Assembly: GCA_900318555.1 (NCBI GenBank)
Contig: ONKX01000005.1
Span: 1 to 64,000, forward strand
Source: an uncultured Prevotellaceae bacterium
Lineage (GTDB): Bacteria > Bacteroidota > Bacteroidia > Bacteroidales > Bacteroidaceae
Length of the DNA stretch: 64,000 bases
Direction of reading: 5' to 3'
Part shown: positions 42,042-50,360 of the stretch, piece after piece
Numbering within the stretch: the stretch's first letter is position 1
Layout of the letters: every line of letters begins with the position of its first letter
Notes under the pieces: generated by a model
The model's database searches: none
Told to the model about the DNA's origin: nothing
What the model saw: the letters and a program-made list of their open reading frames with translations, nothing else
Made by a program: the position numbers and the translations under genes

Positions 42042-42074
42042 CCGTTTTGTCCGTTGCAAAACAGGACAAAACGG
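42042..42074 (+). terminator. Inverted repeat after ispG
   Basis: CCGTTTTGTCC (42042-42052) pairs perfectly with GGACAAAACGG (42064-42074). It lacks a T-run, so it could be a weak terminator or a barrier between the convergent genes. Confidence 0.45.
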
Positions 42075-42083
42075 GTAGATAAA

Positions 42084-42167
42084 GTTAAAACTGCGTCGGC
42101 GGACGTTAAAACTGCGTCGATGAATGATAAAACTGCGACAATGGATGACAAAACAGCGTCGCAGTTT
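42084..42167. repeat. Four tandem 21-bp repeats between convergent ispG and acyltransferase genes
   Basis: Four consecutive 21-base units beginning GTTAAAACTGCGTCG (GATAAAA and GACAAAA in later copies) run to the 3' end of the minus-strand gene. 21 is three heptamers, so this may be a higher-order form of the 7-base arrays. Confidence 0.87.
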
Positions 42168-43308
42168 ATAGTTTTTTCTTATAGCAGCGGTGCTTGCGGT
42201 GGATGCGCGATTCCAGATACTGCCACTGCGAGCGAACGCCGTCGTTGGTTTCCATCTGCTGCATGGCCTCAGCATACTCGAAACCATAGCGCTGGAACCA
42301 CTGGATGAGGTCGTCGAAAATCAACGAATTGGCGCCTTTCTGGCGATAGTCAGGCAATACGCCGATGAGCAGCAAATCGACAACGCTCGTCTTGTGCCAT
42401 TTTAGCGTGCGTAGCAGGTGCCACCAGCCGAAAGGGAACAGTCGCCCATCACGCGTCTTACGCAGTGCCGACGTAAACGAGGGGAACGTAATACCGAAAC
42501 CAATCATCTTATGTTCGGGCGTGTTCCAATCCTCAATGGCTGTAATCAGATTCAAGTCAGCTATCTTGATGTATTCGTCAACCAACTGATTAATCTGGCG
42601 GTCTGACAGCTGCGAATAGCCGTAAAGGTCTTTATAGGTCTCGTTGATGATATCAAAGATTTCACGACCCTTATTCCCGTCTATCAACTCCTTGCGAGTA
42701 AACTTCTTCACCTGCAGGTTATAGCGCTTCGACACCATTTCGGCTATCTTATGGAACTTCTCAGGCACCCGCTCAGGCACCTTCACCTTGTATTCCATAT
42801 AGTCGTTGTCCTTCTCGAAACCGCCCATTTCTTCGATATGCTGCTGGTAGTAGGCGTAGTTGTAGTTGACGTACATCGTGGCGTCTTCTTCAAAACCTTC
42901 TATCATCAGACCCTCGCGGTCCATATCCGTAAATCCCAAAGGTCCGACCATTTCCGTCATACCGCGCTCACGGCCCCACTGCGCTACCGTATCCATCAGC
43001 GCTTTCGACACCTCGCGGTCGTCCACGAAATCGAGCCAGCCAAAGCGCACCTGCTTCCGTTCCCAGCGCTCGTTGGCGCGGCGATTGATGATAGCAGCCA
43101 CGCGGCCTACCGCCTTGCCGTCTTTGTAGGCTATGAAATAGTCAGCCTCACAGCACTCAAAGGCAGCATTCTTGTCGTGGCTCAGCGTGTTTATCTCGTC
43201 GGAATACAAAAACGGCACCGCCCATGGACAGTCGCGGTACATATCGTAGCGTAACTGCACGAATTGCTTCAGTCCCTTGCGGTCTTCGACCTTCTTTATC
43301 TCAATCAT
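42166..43308 (-). CDS. GNAT-like N-acyltransferase domain protein
   Basis: This 380-residue protein appears to consist of two GNAT-type acyltransferase halves. An N-terminal half has YFIAYKDGKAVGRVAAIIN and MVGPLGFTDMDREGLMIEGF. A C-terminal half has VVDLLLIGVLPDYRQKGANSLIFDDL, the acetyl-CoA-binding V-x-x-x-R-x-x-G-x-x region. Similar proteins of this size are widespread in Bacteroidetes without an assigned substrate. A TATCTTTG box at 43313-43320 lies close to the start. Its 3' end touches the four 21-bp repeats. Confidence 0.8.
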   Translation of the reverse strand: MIEIKKVEDRKGLKQFVQLRYDMYRDCPWAVPFLYSDEINTLSHDKNAAFECCEADYFIAYKDGKAVGRVAAIINRRANERWERKQVRFGWLDFVDDREVSKALMDTVAQWGRERGMTEMVGPLGFTDMDREGLMIEGFEEDATMYVNYNYAYYQQHIEEMGGFEKDNDYMEYKVKVPERVPEKFHKIAEMVSKRYNLQVKKFTRKELIDGNKGREIFDIINETYKDLYGYSQLSDRQINQLVDEYIKIADLNLITAIEDWNTPEHKMIGFGITFPSFTSALRKTRDGRLFPFGWWHLLRTLKWHKTSVVDLLLIGVLPDYRQKGANSLIFDDLIQWFQRYGFEYAEAMQQMETNDGVRSQWQYLESRIHRKHRCYKKKL

Positions 43309-43400
43309 GCTGCAAAGATACGAATAAACGAGTAAAAAGCCAAAAGTTTTTGGACTTTTTCGAGTTGAAGTACCTTCACCAAGGGTGAAAGTTATAAAAA

Positions 43401-43435
43401 AGCAGCGAACCTGTGCAAGGTTCGCTGCTTTTTTT
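43401..43435. terminator. Bidirectional terminator downstream of the 1760-residue gene
   Basis: AGCAGCGAACCT-gtgca-AGGTTCGCTGCT has a T-run on the plus side and an A-run before it, so it can act in both directions. It ends the minus-strand transcript of the large secreted protein. Confidence 0.85.
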
Positions 43436-43449
43436 AGTTATGATTGTTA

Positions 43450-46400
43450 TTATTTAACAACAACCTTTTTACCATTGTGGATGAAGACACCCTTAGAAGG
43501 CTTGTCAACACGAACACCCTGGATGGTGTACCAAGCACCCTCCTCGCCCTGCTTGTCAGCATTCAGCGTCTGGATACCGGTCGCACCGCCGTCGAGCCAG
43601 CGTGGGTCACCAATCTTGGCAGTCTTCTGCGGGCAGTCTGCCAAAGTATAGTTACCAACGAAGATCAAAGGCACTGCCTCGCCATCGTTTGCATTATACT
43701 TAAAGGCAACTTCACCCTCGATGCAATCGTAGAGCTCAAACTTCTTCACATTGTCAACCTCAGATGCGCTGGTATCCTCGTATGTAGCGTTGTCAGTACT
43801 CCACTGGAATGAATTGTACTTCACAATCCAGCTAGGATCATTACTGTCGCCTGCAGCATTCAGACCCTTGATGAACTGGCCCTTCTTGCCGCTGTTGACG
43901 AAGATGTTATTCAGCACCTCGAAGCTCATGAAGTCCTTACCGCTTTCACGGAGCGTAGAAGTAGTCTTTTCCTTAGCAACATTGTAGAACGTGTTGTTCG
44001 TCAGCACGAACTTCTGCTGATAAGCACCGCACTCTGAAAGCTTGGTACCGCTCTGTGTGCTGAAGAAGCCACCATTCTGCCACTGTGTATCATCGTCTGC
44101 ACTCAACGTAGACTTATTCACGGTCAGCTGCTCAACGAAGCCACCACCGCTGAAGTCGAAGAAGGTCTTCTTACTTGCTCTGTACATGCGGAGCTGGCAG
44201 TTGTCAACCGTCATCTGAGAAATCAGATACTTCTGCTTGTTAGCATAGAATACCTGGCCCTTCATACCTACGAGGTTAAGGTTCTTGAAGACAACCTTAT
44301 TAATGTTGTCATAGAAGCCCTTCTCGTTAGTGTAGTCAGTGGGCACCCAATCGCCATGAATCTGAACGAACGGATTTGCACCCAGAGCGTCAGCATAGAT
44401 CAAAGCATTGGTCTCATCGCTACCGGTAATCTCGATAGAGGTCATGATATTCAGAGGCTTAGAGATGGTATAAATCTCATTAGGCTCCAGCGTCAGCTTG
44501 ATGTAAACAGGATTCTCGCTGTCCTTCAGATAGTATTCCAGGAAGTAATACAGGTCAGTAAATCCTGCCTCACCATCCATCTTACCCAACTTACCGGGAA
44601 CCGTCACGTCAATGGGATCGGTAACTGTGGCGAAGATATACTTATCAGAGAACCAACGTGGGTCACCAACGCGATACTTGCGGTGGATTGAAGAAGCGCC
44701 AAGCGTGAAGTCGCCACTTGCAGCATTAGCAAACTCGGGAACATCGTCGACACAGTTCTTGACGATATCCTCACCGTCCTTCTGGCCGGCCTTGGTAACC
44801 TCAGCCTCGTTGGTGCATTCACCACCCCAAACGAAGGTATTGCCTGTAACATCCCACTGCGGAGTAGAACTGGTCTGGCCCTTGTTGAAGCCAACAACCG
44901 TCTGGCCGTTCTTACCACAGTCAACGAACATATTGCTCTTCAGGATGTAAACATTCTGTGCAGTACCGTTCTGCTTCAGGTCGCAGACGTTCTTGCCATT
45001 GGCAATATTGATAATATCAGAGTTCTCAACATCGAATACCTGCAACAGGTCACCGTTCACGTTCTTGGGACGGCTGCCATACTGGGCGAAGAAGCCTGTG
45101 TTCATGCCGGCAGACCAGATGGTAGAGTTCTGAACCTTAACCTCGCCAACATAACCCTTACCGTTGAAGTCGATGAAGTTCTTGTTAGAAGCAGGCATCT
45201 CGATAACACAGTTATCAACAGTCAGCTTCTCCAACAGGGTCTTCTGGTTATCCTTGATGAAGGCGCCAGTCATTCCTGTGATGGTCACACCCTTCACGGT
45301 AACAGCCTCAATCAGCTTGTGATCACTGTCACTACCGTCAGCCTTCTTGGCAAATTCCTCAGTGCCGTCGAGCACGATGAACGCACCACTCAAAGCAGAA
45401 GCGTCGATAGTTGACTTGTTACCATTGATGACAACGTTACCAGCAGAGGCAATCGAAGCAGTAATGGTATAGTCACCGGCTGCCAAGTTAATGGTGATGT
45501 TCTTGGGAACCTTGTTGACTGCTGTGGTAGCATCGAACAAAGCATCGTTGAGGTTTGCTCCTGGTTCTACTGATACAACAATATTCTCAGGTGCAGGCTC
45601 TAATGATGCATCAAGCCAGCGGGGGTCACCAATGTGGGCTGTGTTCTGTGCACAGTTACCCAGTTTGAAGTTGCCATTTGCTGCGTCAGCAAATACGGGC
45701 ACGCCTTCAATACATCTCTTAACGATGTCAGCACCGTCCTTCTGTCCGGCCTTGCTAATTTCATTTGCATTGGTGCTAACACCATTCCATGCAAAGCTGT
45801 TGTTTGTGACATCCCACTGCGGGGTAGCACTGGTCTGACCGCCATTGAGGCCAACCACCGTCTGACCGTTCTTGCCGCAGTTAACAAAGATGCTATTCTT
45901 TACAGTATAGACATTCTGAGCGGTACCTTGTTGCTTGAGATTATTAAAGTTCTGACCACTGCTGAGATCAGCGTTAGCACCCATATTAACGAGCGTTGAA
46001 TTCTGGATGTCGAACTCCTGCAGCAATGCCTCGTCGACATTCTTAGGACGAGAACCATACTTGGCCAAGTTCTTGTTATTGCCTTCGGGTGCCCAGAGGG
46101 TAGACTTCAAGATAGTAACCTTACCAACATATCCCTTACCATCAAAATCGATAGAAGGCTTACCGTCAGATACCTGAATGACACTATTATCAATAACAAG
46201 TGTATTCAGCAACGACTTCTGAAGATCTCTAATAATAGCTTTCTTCAAGCCCTTAACAGTAACGTCCTTAATGGTCACATTGTCAACGGCAAAATGATCA
46301 CTGTTAGTTCCATCAGCTTTCGGAGCATAAACAGTCGTACCTGAAAGCTCAATGAAGTTTACGTCACCGGCACTTGTAATCGTTGCACCGTTACCATTGA

Positions 46401-48732
46401 TAGTCAGACTACCGGGAACCTTTAATGCCTTTGCAAAGGTATAGTCACCAGCAGCCAGCTCAAGTGTGATGTTAGCAGGCTTCTTGAATTCAGCTCTCAT
46501 CTCAGCAGTCTTGTTACTAATAGCCTGAGAGAGATCTGTACCGGGTTCAACTGTGATCGTTACATCCTCGGGCTGATAGACGTCGTACCAGAAGATTTCA
46601 GACTTCTTCTCTTCGCCACCACCGCAGTAGATGCTCTGAATACCAATCTGATCCCAAGCGCTGAAGTCCATGTTCAGGTAGAGACGGTCGTTATACACAT
46701 CCCAATCATCGGAGAAGTTATACGGAATCACCGTCATGTCTTCGGTCAACTCTGTATAGAGGTCAGTGGTCAGTGTCAAAGGATACTCCGTACCACCCTG
46801 CTTATAATAATAGCGGTAGAATAACTTGCCGCTCAGGATGGGATTACCATCTACGTCCTCAACAGGAATATTGACAGAGATATTAGGATAGGACGTATCA
46901 ACAAACTTAGATTCATAAATCATGGGTTGTGCAGGAGTAGCAGCTACATCAGGAATTGCCTGCAATACGACGTCCGCATAAATATCATACGGATTTACAA
47001 GCAGCCAGCAGCCATTCTCAAAGCAGTAAAGGGGTGACTCCATGGTCAAGGTCTTTTTAGCAGTATCGTAAGACATCACGACATCCTCAAGACCATTCTC
47101 ACCATAACCTGCAAAGTAGATAGGTATTTCGATAAGAGAATATGTATTCCAGTCAATTTCATAAGAAACACCCATGCACTGACCAGTCTTGAAGGTTACC
47201 TTATTTGTTGCAGGGTCGAGTGTGCCCTTCACAATACCATCGGACAAACCTTCGAACATATTCAGTACATAAACATCATTGCCTGCAATGCCGACGTTTA
47301 CAGTAGATTTATATTCCTCAAATCCTTCGTCACCAGATCTTTGTGCCTTCAGTGCCCACTCTTCGGTCAACAGGCCGATAGGCATTTCATTAACAGCAGG
47401 AGCAGCACCCTTGAAGGTAAGAACGTCGAAGTACAGACCATAAGCATACATCTCATCAGCAGCGCCATTCTCAAGGATGTAAGCATCCGCAGGCCATGTA
47501 ATAGTGCCATTCTCAGCATCGTAAGTTGCGGTTATACTCTCCAGATAGTTGAATTCAGCATCAGCAGCAGCAAACCACATGTCATAGGTATTGGCATAAG
47601 CTCCATAATACTGGCCAGAAGCAAACGTAATGCTCTTGCCATCATCGCTCAAAGTACCCTTAATCCAAGCCTCGGGCTGATAGTTACCAATACCCTGGAC
47701 ATAGACGTCTTTACCGTCAACGCCAACCTGCAGAGCCTTCTCCGTAGGATACTCATCCTGGCCATCATAGAAGTAGCCAGCGAAGAACCAGTCTTCAGTT
47801 ACCAGTCCAGCAGGAGGAGTTACACGGGGATCAACAGGTGCAGTATCTGAAACAACATCGTCGATGGTGATATCGTCAACATCAAGTAGGAACTCGTCAG
47901 AGCAACCGTAGTGACGAATAGCCACATAACCCTCACCGCCATAGGAACTCAGATCAACTACATATTTGTACCAGGTACCCTGTGCGCGGCGCGAAGAGCG
48001 GAATTGATTAGCTTTAGCAAAAGGTGCTGGAGCAAGTGAGGGAGCTGCGGTCATCGTCCAACTCTGAACCATCGTAAAGTCAGCAGCATCGGTATTACCA
48101 GTGGTAGACACGGCAACTCCGAACACTTCAGCAGCATAGTTGGCATCCTGACCACAGGCGTAGAAAGTAAACGAACCAGTCAGCTTCACCTTAGGAGATA
48201 CCAAATAGTTATCTGGGGTCAATGCTCCAACCACATTACTATAAGACGCTGAGGTTACAAAATCTTCAGAGGAATTATGTCCTGTACCGGCAAGAGAGGC
48301 ACCATCTACCAGATAAATTCCTCCTGTTTGTGAGCCAAGCACCCAAGTATAGCCATCACCATCGGCATCGATGGTGGTCCACTCTTGCATGGAGCTGTCG
48401 TCGAAATTGTAGGTCTTGGGATAACCCCCACCAGAACGACGGAGAGCCTGCTGAGCCGTAGCTGCGGCTACATCTAACTTCTTAACCGGAAAATTCAGGT
48501 TACGCTGCTGCTTCTTGATAATCTGAGAAGCCGCAGGCTTGTTGTACTTGAATTGCGCAATAGTCTCCTTATTCAGCTGCTTTCCTTCACGCTTAGCCTG
48601 AAGGATCTGCTGCTTCAAAGTCGGCTGCTTTTTCAGACTTGGCAGAGCTTTCTGCTCAGTCTGCTGCGCAAACGCGACGACCGACATCATTACAAATGTC
48701 AGCGTCATGAGAGTAAATTTTTTAATTCTCAT
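43450..48732 (-). CDS. Giant secreted protein: cleaved-adhesin domain, three beta-helix-like modules, T9SS tail
   Basis: This 1760-residue protein has a signal peptide (about 1-22), a Lys/Gln-rich stretch, a cleaved-adhesin/choice-of-anchor-J type domain (about 105-295: YNFDDSSMQEWTTIDADGDGYTW...VDDITI) and beta-rich domains. It then has three modules of about 310-350 residues (near 725-1037, 1040-1360, 1363-1708). Each runs from a vEPGxxL...AGDYT...GNxxTI opening through N-K-x-L/I-D-F-x-G-x-G-Y/F-V to GDPRW, suggesting parallel beta-helix polysaccharide- or surface-binding modules (DUF5123-like). The tail YTIQGVRVDKPSKGVFIHNGKKVVVK matches T9SS sorting signals. Promoter at 48793-48824. Function unknown; likely surface-exposed. 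Confidence 0.87.
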   Translation of the reverse strand: MRIKKFTLMTLTFVMMSVVAFAQQTEQKALPSLKKQPTLKQQILQAKREGKQLNKETIAQFKYNKPAASQIIKKQQRNLNFPVKKLDVAAATAQQALRRSGGGYPKTYNFDDSSMQEWTTIDADGDGYTWVLGSQTGGIYLVDGASLAGTGHNSSEDFVTSASYSNVVGALTPDNYLVSPKVKLTGSFTFYACGQDANYAAEVFGVAVSTTGNTDAADFTMVQSWTMTAAPSLAPAPFAKANQFRSSRRAQGTWYKYVVDLSSYGGEGYVAIRHYGCSDEFLLDVDDITIDDVVSDTAPVDPRVTPPAGLVTEDWFFAGYFYDGQDEYPTEKALQVGVDGKDVYVQGIGNYQPEAWIKGTLSDDGKSITFASGQYYGAYANTYDMWFAAADAEFNYLESITATYDAENGTITWPADAYILENGAADEMYAYGLYFDVLTFKGAAPAVNEMPIGLLTEEWALKAQRSGDEGFEEYKSTVNVGIAGNDVYVLNMFEGLSDGIVKGTLDPATNKVTFKTGQCMGVSYEIDWNTYSLIEIPIYFAGYGENGLEDVVMSYDTAKKTLTMESPLYCFENGCWLLVNPYDIYADVVLQAIPDVAATPAQPMIYESKFVDTSYPNISVNIPVEDVDGNPILSGKLFYRYYYKQGGTEYPLTLTTDLYTELTEDMTVIPYNFSDDWDVYNDRLYLNMDFSAWDQIGIQSIYCGGGEEKKSEIFWYDVYQPEDVTITVEPGTDLSQAISNKTAEMRAEFKKPANITLELAAGDYTFAKALKVPGSLTINGNGATITSAGDVNFIELSGTTVYAPKADGTNSDHFAVDNVTIKDVTVKGLKKAIIRDLQKSLLNTLVIDNSVIQVSDGKPSIDFDGKGYVGKVTILKSTLWAPEGNNKNLAKYGSRPKNVDEALLQEFDIQNSTLVNMGANADLSSGQNFNNLKQQGTAQNVYTVKNSIFVNCGKNGQTVVGLNGGQTSATPQWDVTNNSFAWNGVSTNANEISKAGQKDGADIVKRCIEGVPVFADAANGNFKLGNCAQNTAHIGDPRWLDASLEPAPENIVVSVEPGANLNDALFDATTAVNKVPKNITINLAAGDYTITASIASAGNVVINGNKSTIDASALSGAFIVLDGTEEFAKKADGSDSDHKLIEAVTVKGVTITGMTGAFIKDNQKTLLEKLTVDNCVIEMPASNKNFIDFNGKGYVGEVKVQNSTIWSAGMNTGFFAQYGSRPKNVNGDLLQVFDVENSDIINIANGKNVCDLKQNGTAQNVYILKSNMFVDCGKNGQTVVGFNKGQTSSTPQWDVTGNTFVWGGECTNEAEVTKAGQKDGEDIVKNCVDDVPEFANAASGDFTLGASSIHRKYRVGDPRWFSDKYIFATVTDPIDVTVPGKLGKMDGEAGFTDLYYFLEYYLKDSENPVYIKLTLEPNEIYTISKPLNIMTSIEITGSDETNALIYADALGANPFVQIHGDWVPTDYTNEKGFYDNINKVVFKNLNLVGMKGQVFYANKQKYLISQMTVDNCQLRMYRASKKTFFDFSGGGFVEQLTVNKSTLSADDDTQWQNGGFFSTQSGTKLSECGAYQQKFVLTNNTFYNVAKEKTTSTLRESGKDFMSFEVLNNIFVNSGKKGQFIKGLNAAGDSNDPSWIVKYNSFQWSTDNATYEDTSASEVDNVKKFELYDCIEGEVAFKYNANDGEAVPLIFVGNYTLADCPQKTAKIGDPRWLDGGATGIQTLNADKQGEEGAWYTIQGVRVDKPSKGVFIHNGKKVVVK

Positions 48733-48792
48733 GTTGCAAATTGTTTTGGTTTGACTTATTATAATAATTTAAATATTAAACAGTTTTGCTTG

Positions 48793-48824
48793 CAAAGGTA
48801 AGTATTTTATTCGAAACTACCAAA
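48793..48824 (-). promoter_or_regulatory. Promoter of the giant secreted protein gene
   Basis: On the minus strand TTTG (48821-48824), 20 bases, TACCTTTG (48793-48800), giving a leader of about 55 nt. Confidence 0.7.
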
Positions 48825-48841
48825 TAATTCGCTAAAAAACA

Positions 48842-50224
48842 TTAATTTTGGAAGTCTGGAGCGACAGAAAGGTGCATATTTATGCCTGTAACAGGATGAT
48901 GAAACCAAATTTCTGCTGCATGAAGCATCAGTCGCTGACCTTTTTCGCGGGTGCCGTAAAGCTCGTCACCAACAATGGGACGACCCAAACCGTCGGGGTG
49001 GGCACAATGGATGCGCAGTTGGTGGGTGCGACCGGTCTGAGGCCATAATGCCACGAGGCTATCTGACAGGAATTCATAATCTGTAACGGCGCGTTTACCG
49101 TGCTCGGGATCCACAAGCTGTCGCGGACGGTTCATCGGGTCCGGCCGCAGGGGCAAACTGATGGTGCCACGTTTATCTAGAATATCTAGTTTTTCTAGAG
49201 CATCTAGAGATTCTAGAACCGCTAGATATTTTTTCTTCACCTGGTGTTTCACGAACTGCTCCTGTAAGTTACGATAGACCTCCAGCGTTTTCGCCACGAT
49301 GAGCAGACCGCTGGTAGCCATATCCAAGCGGTGGGCAATCATACTACCAGGATAACGCTCCTGCATAATGGTTTCAACGCTATATTCTTCTACGCGGCCC
49401 GGCGCGGAGAGCAATCCACTGGGTTTGTTGACCACCAGCAACCATTCATCCTCATAGACAACGGGCAGTTCCTGACGTTCGAAAGCCAGCGACTCCGGGT
49501 CGGGATCAACATCGAGCCCTTGCAGCATCCACGTCAGGACGGGTTTGCACTTGCCCCTGCAGGCTGGATAATAATTCAGATGATGGCGAAGCTCTGTCTT
49601 CGTCGTCTCGCCCCACCAGAATTCCGCCATACACAGCGGCTTCAAGCCCTGCTGATAGGCATATTGCAACAGTTTAGGCGCACAACAGTCACCAGTCCCT
49701 CCCGGAGGCAGCGGATATTTACGCAACAGTTTCGGACGGTTGTAATATTCCTGCCAAATATCAATAAGATCCTTCACCTCCCCACGAGCATTCAACAGCC
49801 GATATTGGTGGAAGAGCCAAGTCTGCAGCTCCTGTGAGAGCTGCTTAGAGCTAAAGTCACTAGAATCCCTAGACGATCTAGATGATCTAGATATTCTAGA
49901 GATCTCCCTTTCCTGCGTCTTGAAATACCCATCAGGCTGTTGCGCGTCGAAGATGGGCGGTACGAAATACGGCCAGTCGTTCCGTCCTGCCAACAGCCCG
50001 CTATAGGCTGCCAAAAAGCCCTGCTGCCCTGGCGACATCTCCACCACCAACACTCCAAACATTTTTCCTTTATCTGCATCCTCTAGAATCTCCTCATGAC
50101 TAGCAATATAGGCCTGCACCGCCTTAGCAGCCAATTGGCACAAAGGGTGCGGCTCGTAAGCGAAGGGATAGGTAAACCGCTTTGGCGGTGCTATCCTGCT
50201 CTCTAACGGATGCACATATTTCAT
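48842..50224 (-). CDS. RluA-family RNA pseudouridine synthase with Bacteroidetes N-terminal extension
   Basis: The C-terminal half (about 255-460) is a pseudouridine synthase with HRLDMATSGL (298-304, catalytic Asp301), VVNKPSGLLSAPG and the QTGRTHQLRIH motif. It should convert uridines in rRNA or tRNA. The first 250 residues form an extension with GGTGDCCAPKLL and ACRGKCKP cysteine motifs found in a Bacteroidetes subgroup. Two in-frame CTAG-rich nonamer arrays (49175-49229 and 49859-49903) encode LDALEKLDILDK-like and ISRISRSSRSSRDSSD stretches in loops. A TATCTTCG box lies at 50234-50241. Confidence 0.9.
   Translation of the reverse strand: MKYVHPLESRIAPPKRFTYPFAYEPHPLCQLAAKAVQAYIASHEEILEDADKGKMFGVLVVEMSPGQQGFLAAYSGLLAGRNDWPYFVPPIFDAQQPDGYFKTQEREISRISRSSRSSRDSSDFSSKQLSQELQTWLFHQYRLLNARGEVKDLIDIWQEYYNRPKLLRKYPLPPGGTGDCCAPKLLQYAYQQGLKPLCMAEFWWGETTKTELRHHLNYYPACRGKCKPVLTWMLQGLDVDPDPESLAFERQELPVVYEDEWLLVVNKPSGLLSAPGRVEEYSVETIMQERYPGSMIAHRLDMATSGLLIVAKTLEVYRNLQEQFVKHQVKKKYLAVLESLDALEKLDILDKRGTISLPLRPDPMNRPRQLVDPEHGKRAVTDYEFLSDSLVALWPQTGRTHQLRIHCAHPDGLGRPIVGDELYGTREKGQRLMLHAAEIWFHHPVTGINMHLSVAPDFQN
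49175..49229 (-). repeat. Nonamer array (TCTAGA words) in the synthase domain
   Basis: Six 9-base steps, each carrying CTAG, encode a leucine/acid repeat (residues about 337-351) between two conserved strands of the pseudouridine synthase. Confidence 0.87.
49859..49903 (-). repeat. Nonamer array (TCTAGA words) in the N-terminal extension
   Basis: Five 9-base steps with CTAG encode a Ser/Arg-rich peptide (residues about 107-123). It is the same word as in rpoN and in the other array of this gene. Confidence 0.87.
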
Positions 50225-50338
50225 TTTCGGCTGCGAAGATACACAAAAAAATCAACTCAAGAGAGCATATAATAATAAATAAGGTTAAAGCCATGCAAAA
50301 AAATCAATTATCAACGGGCAATAATCAATTTTTCTAGT

Positions 50339-50346
50339 TACCTTTG
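50339..50346 (+). promoter_or_regulatory. -7 box of the M6 protease gene
   Basis: TACCTTTG ends 14 bases before the ATG at 50361. A clear TTTG at the expected -33 distance is not visible. Confidence 0.5.
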
Positions 50347-50360
50347 CAGTCTGTTTGATT

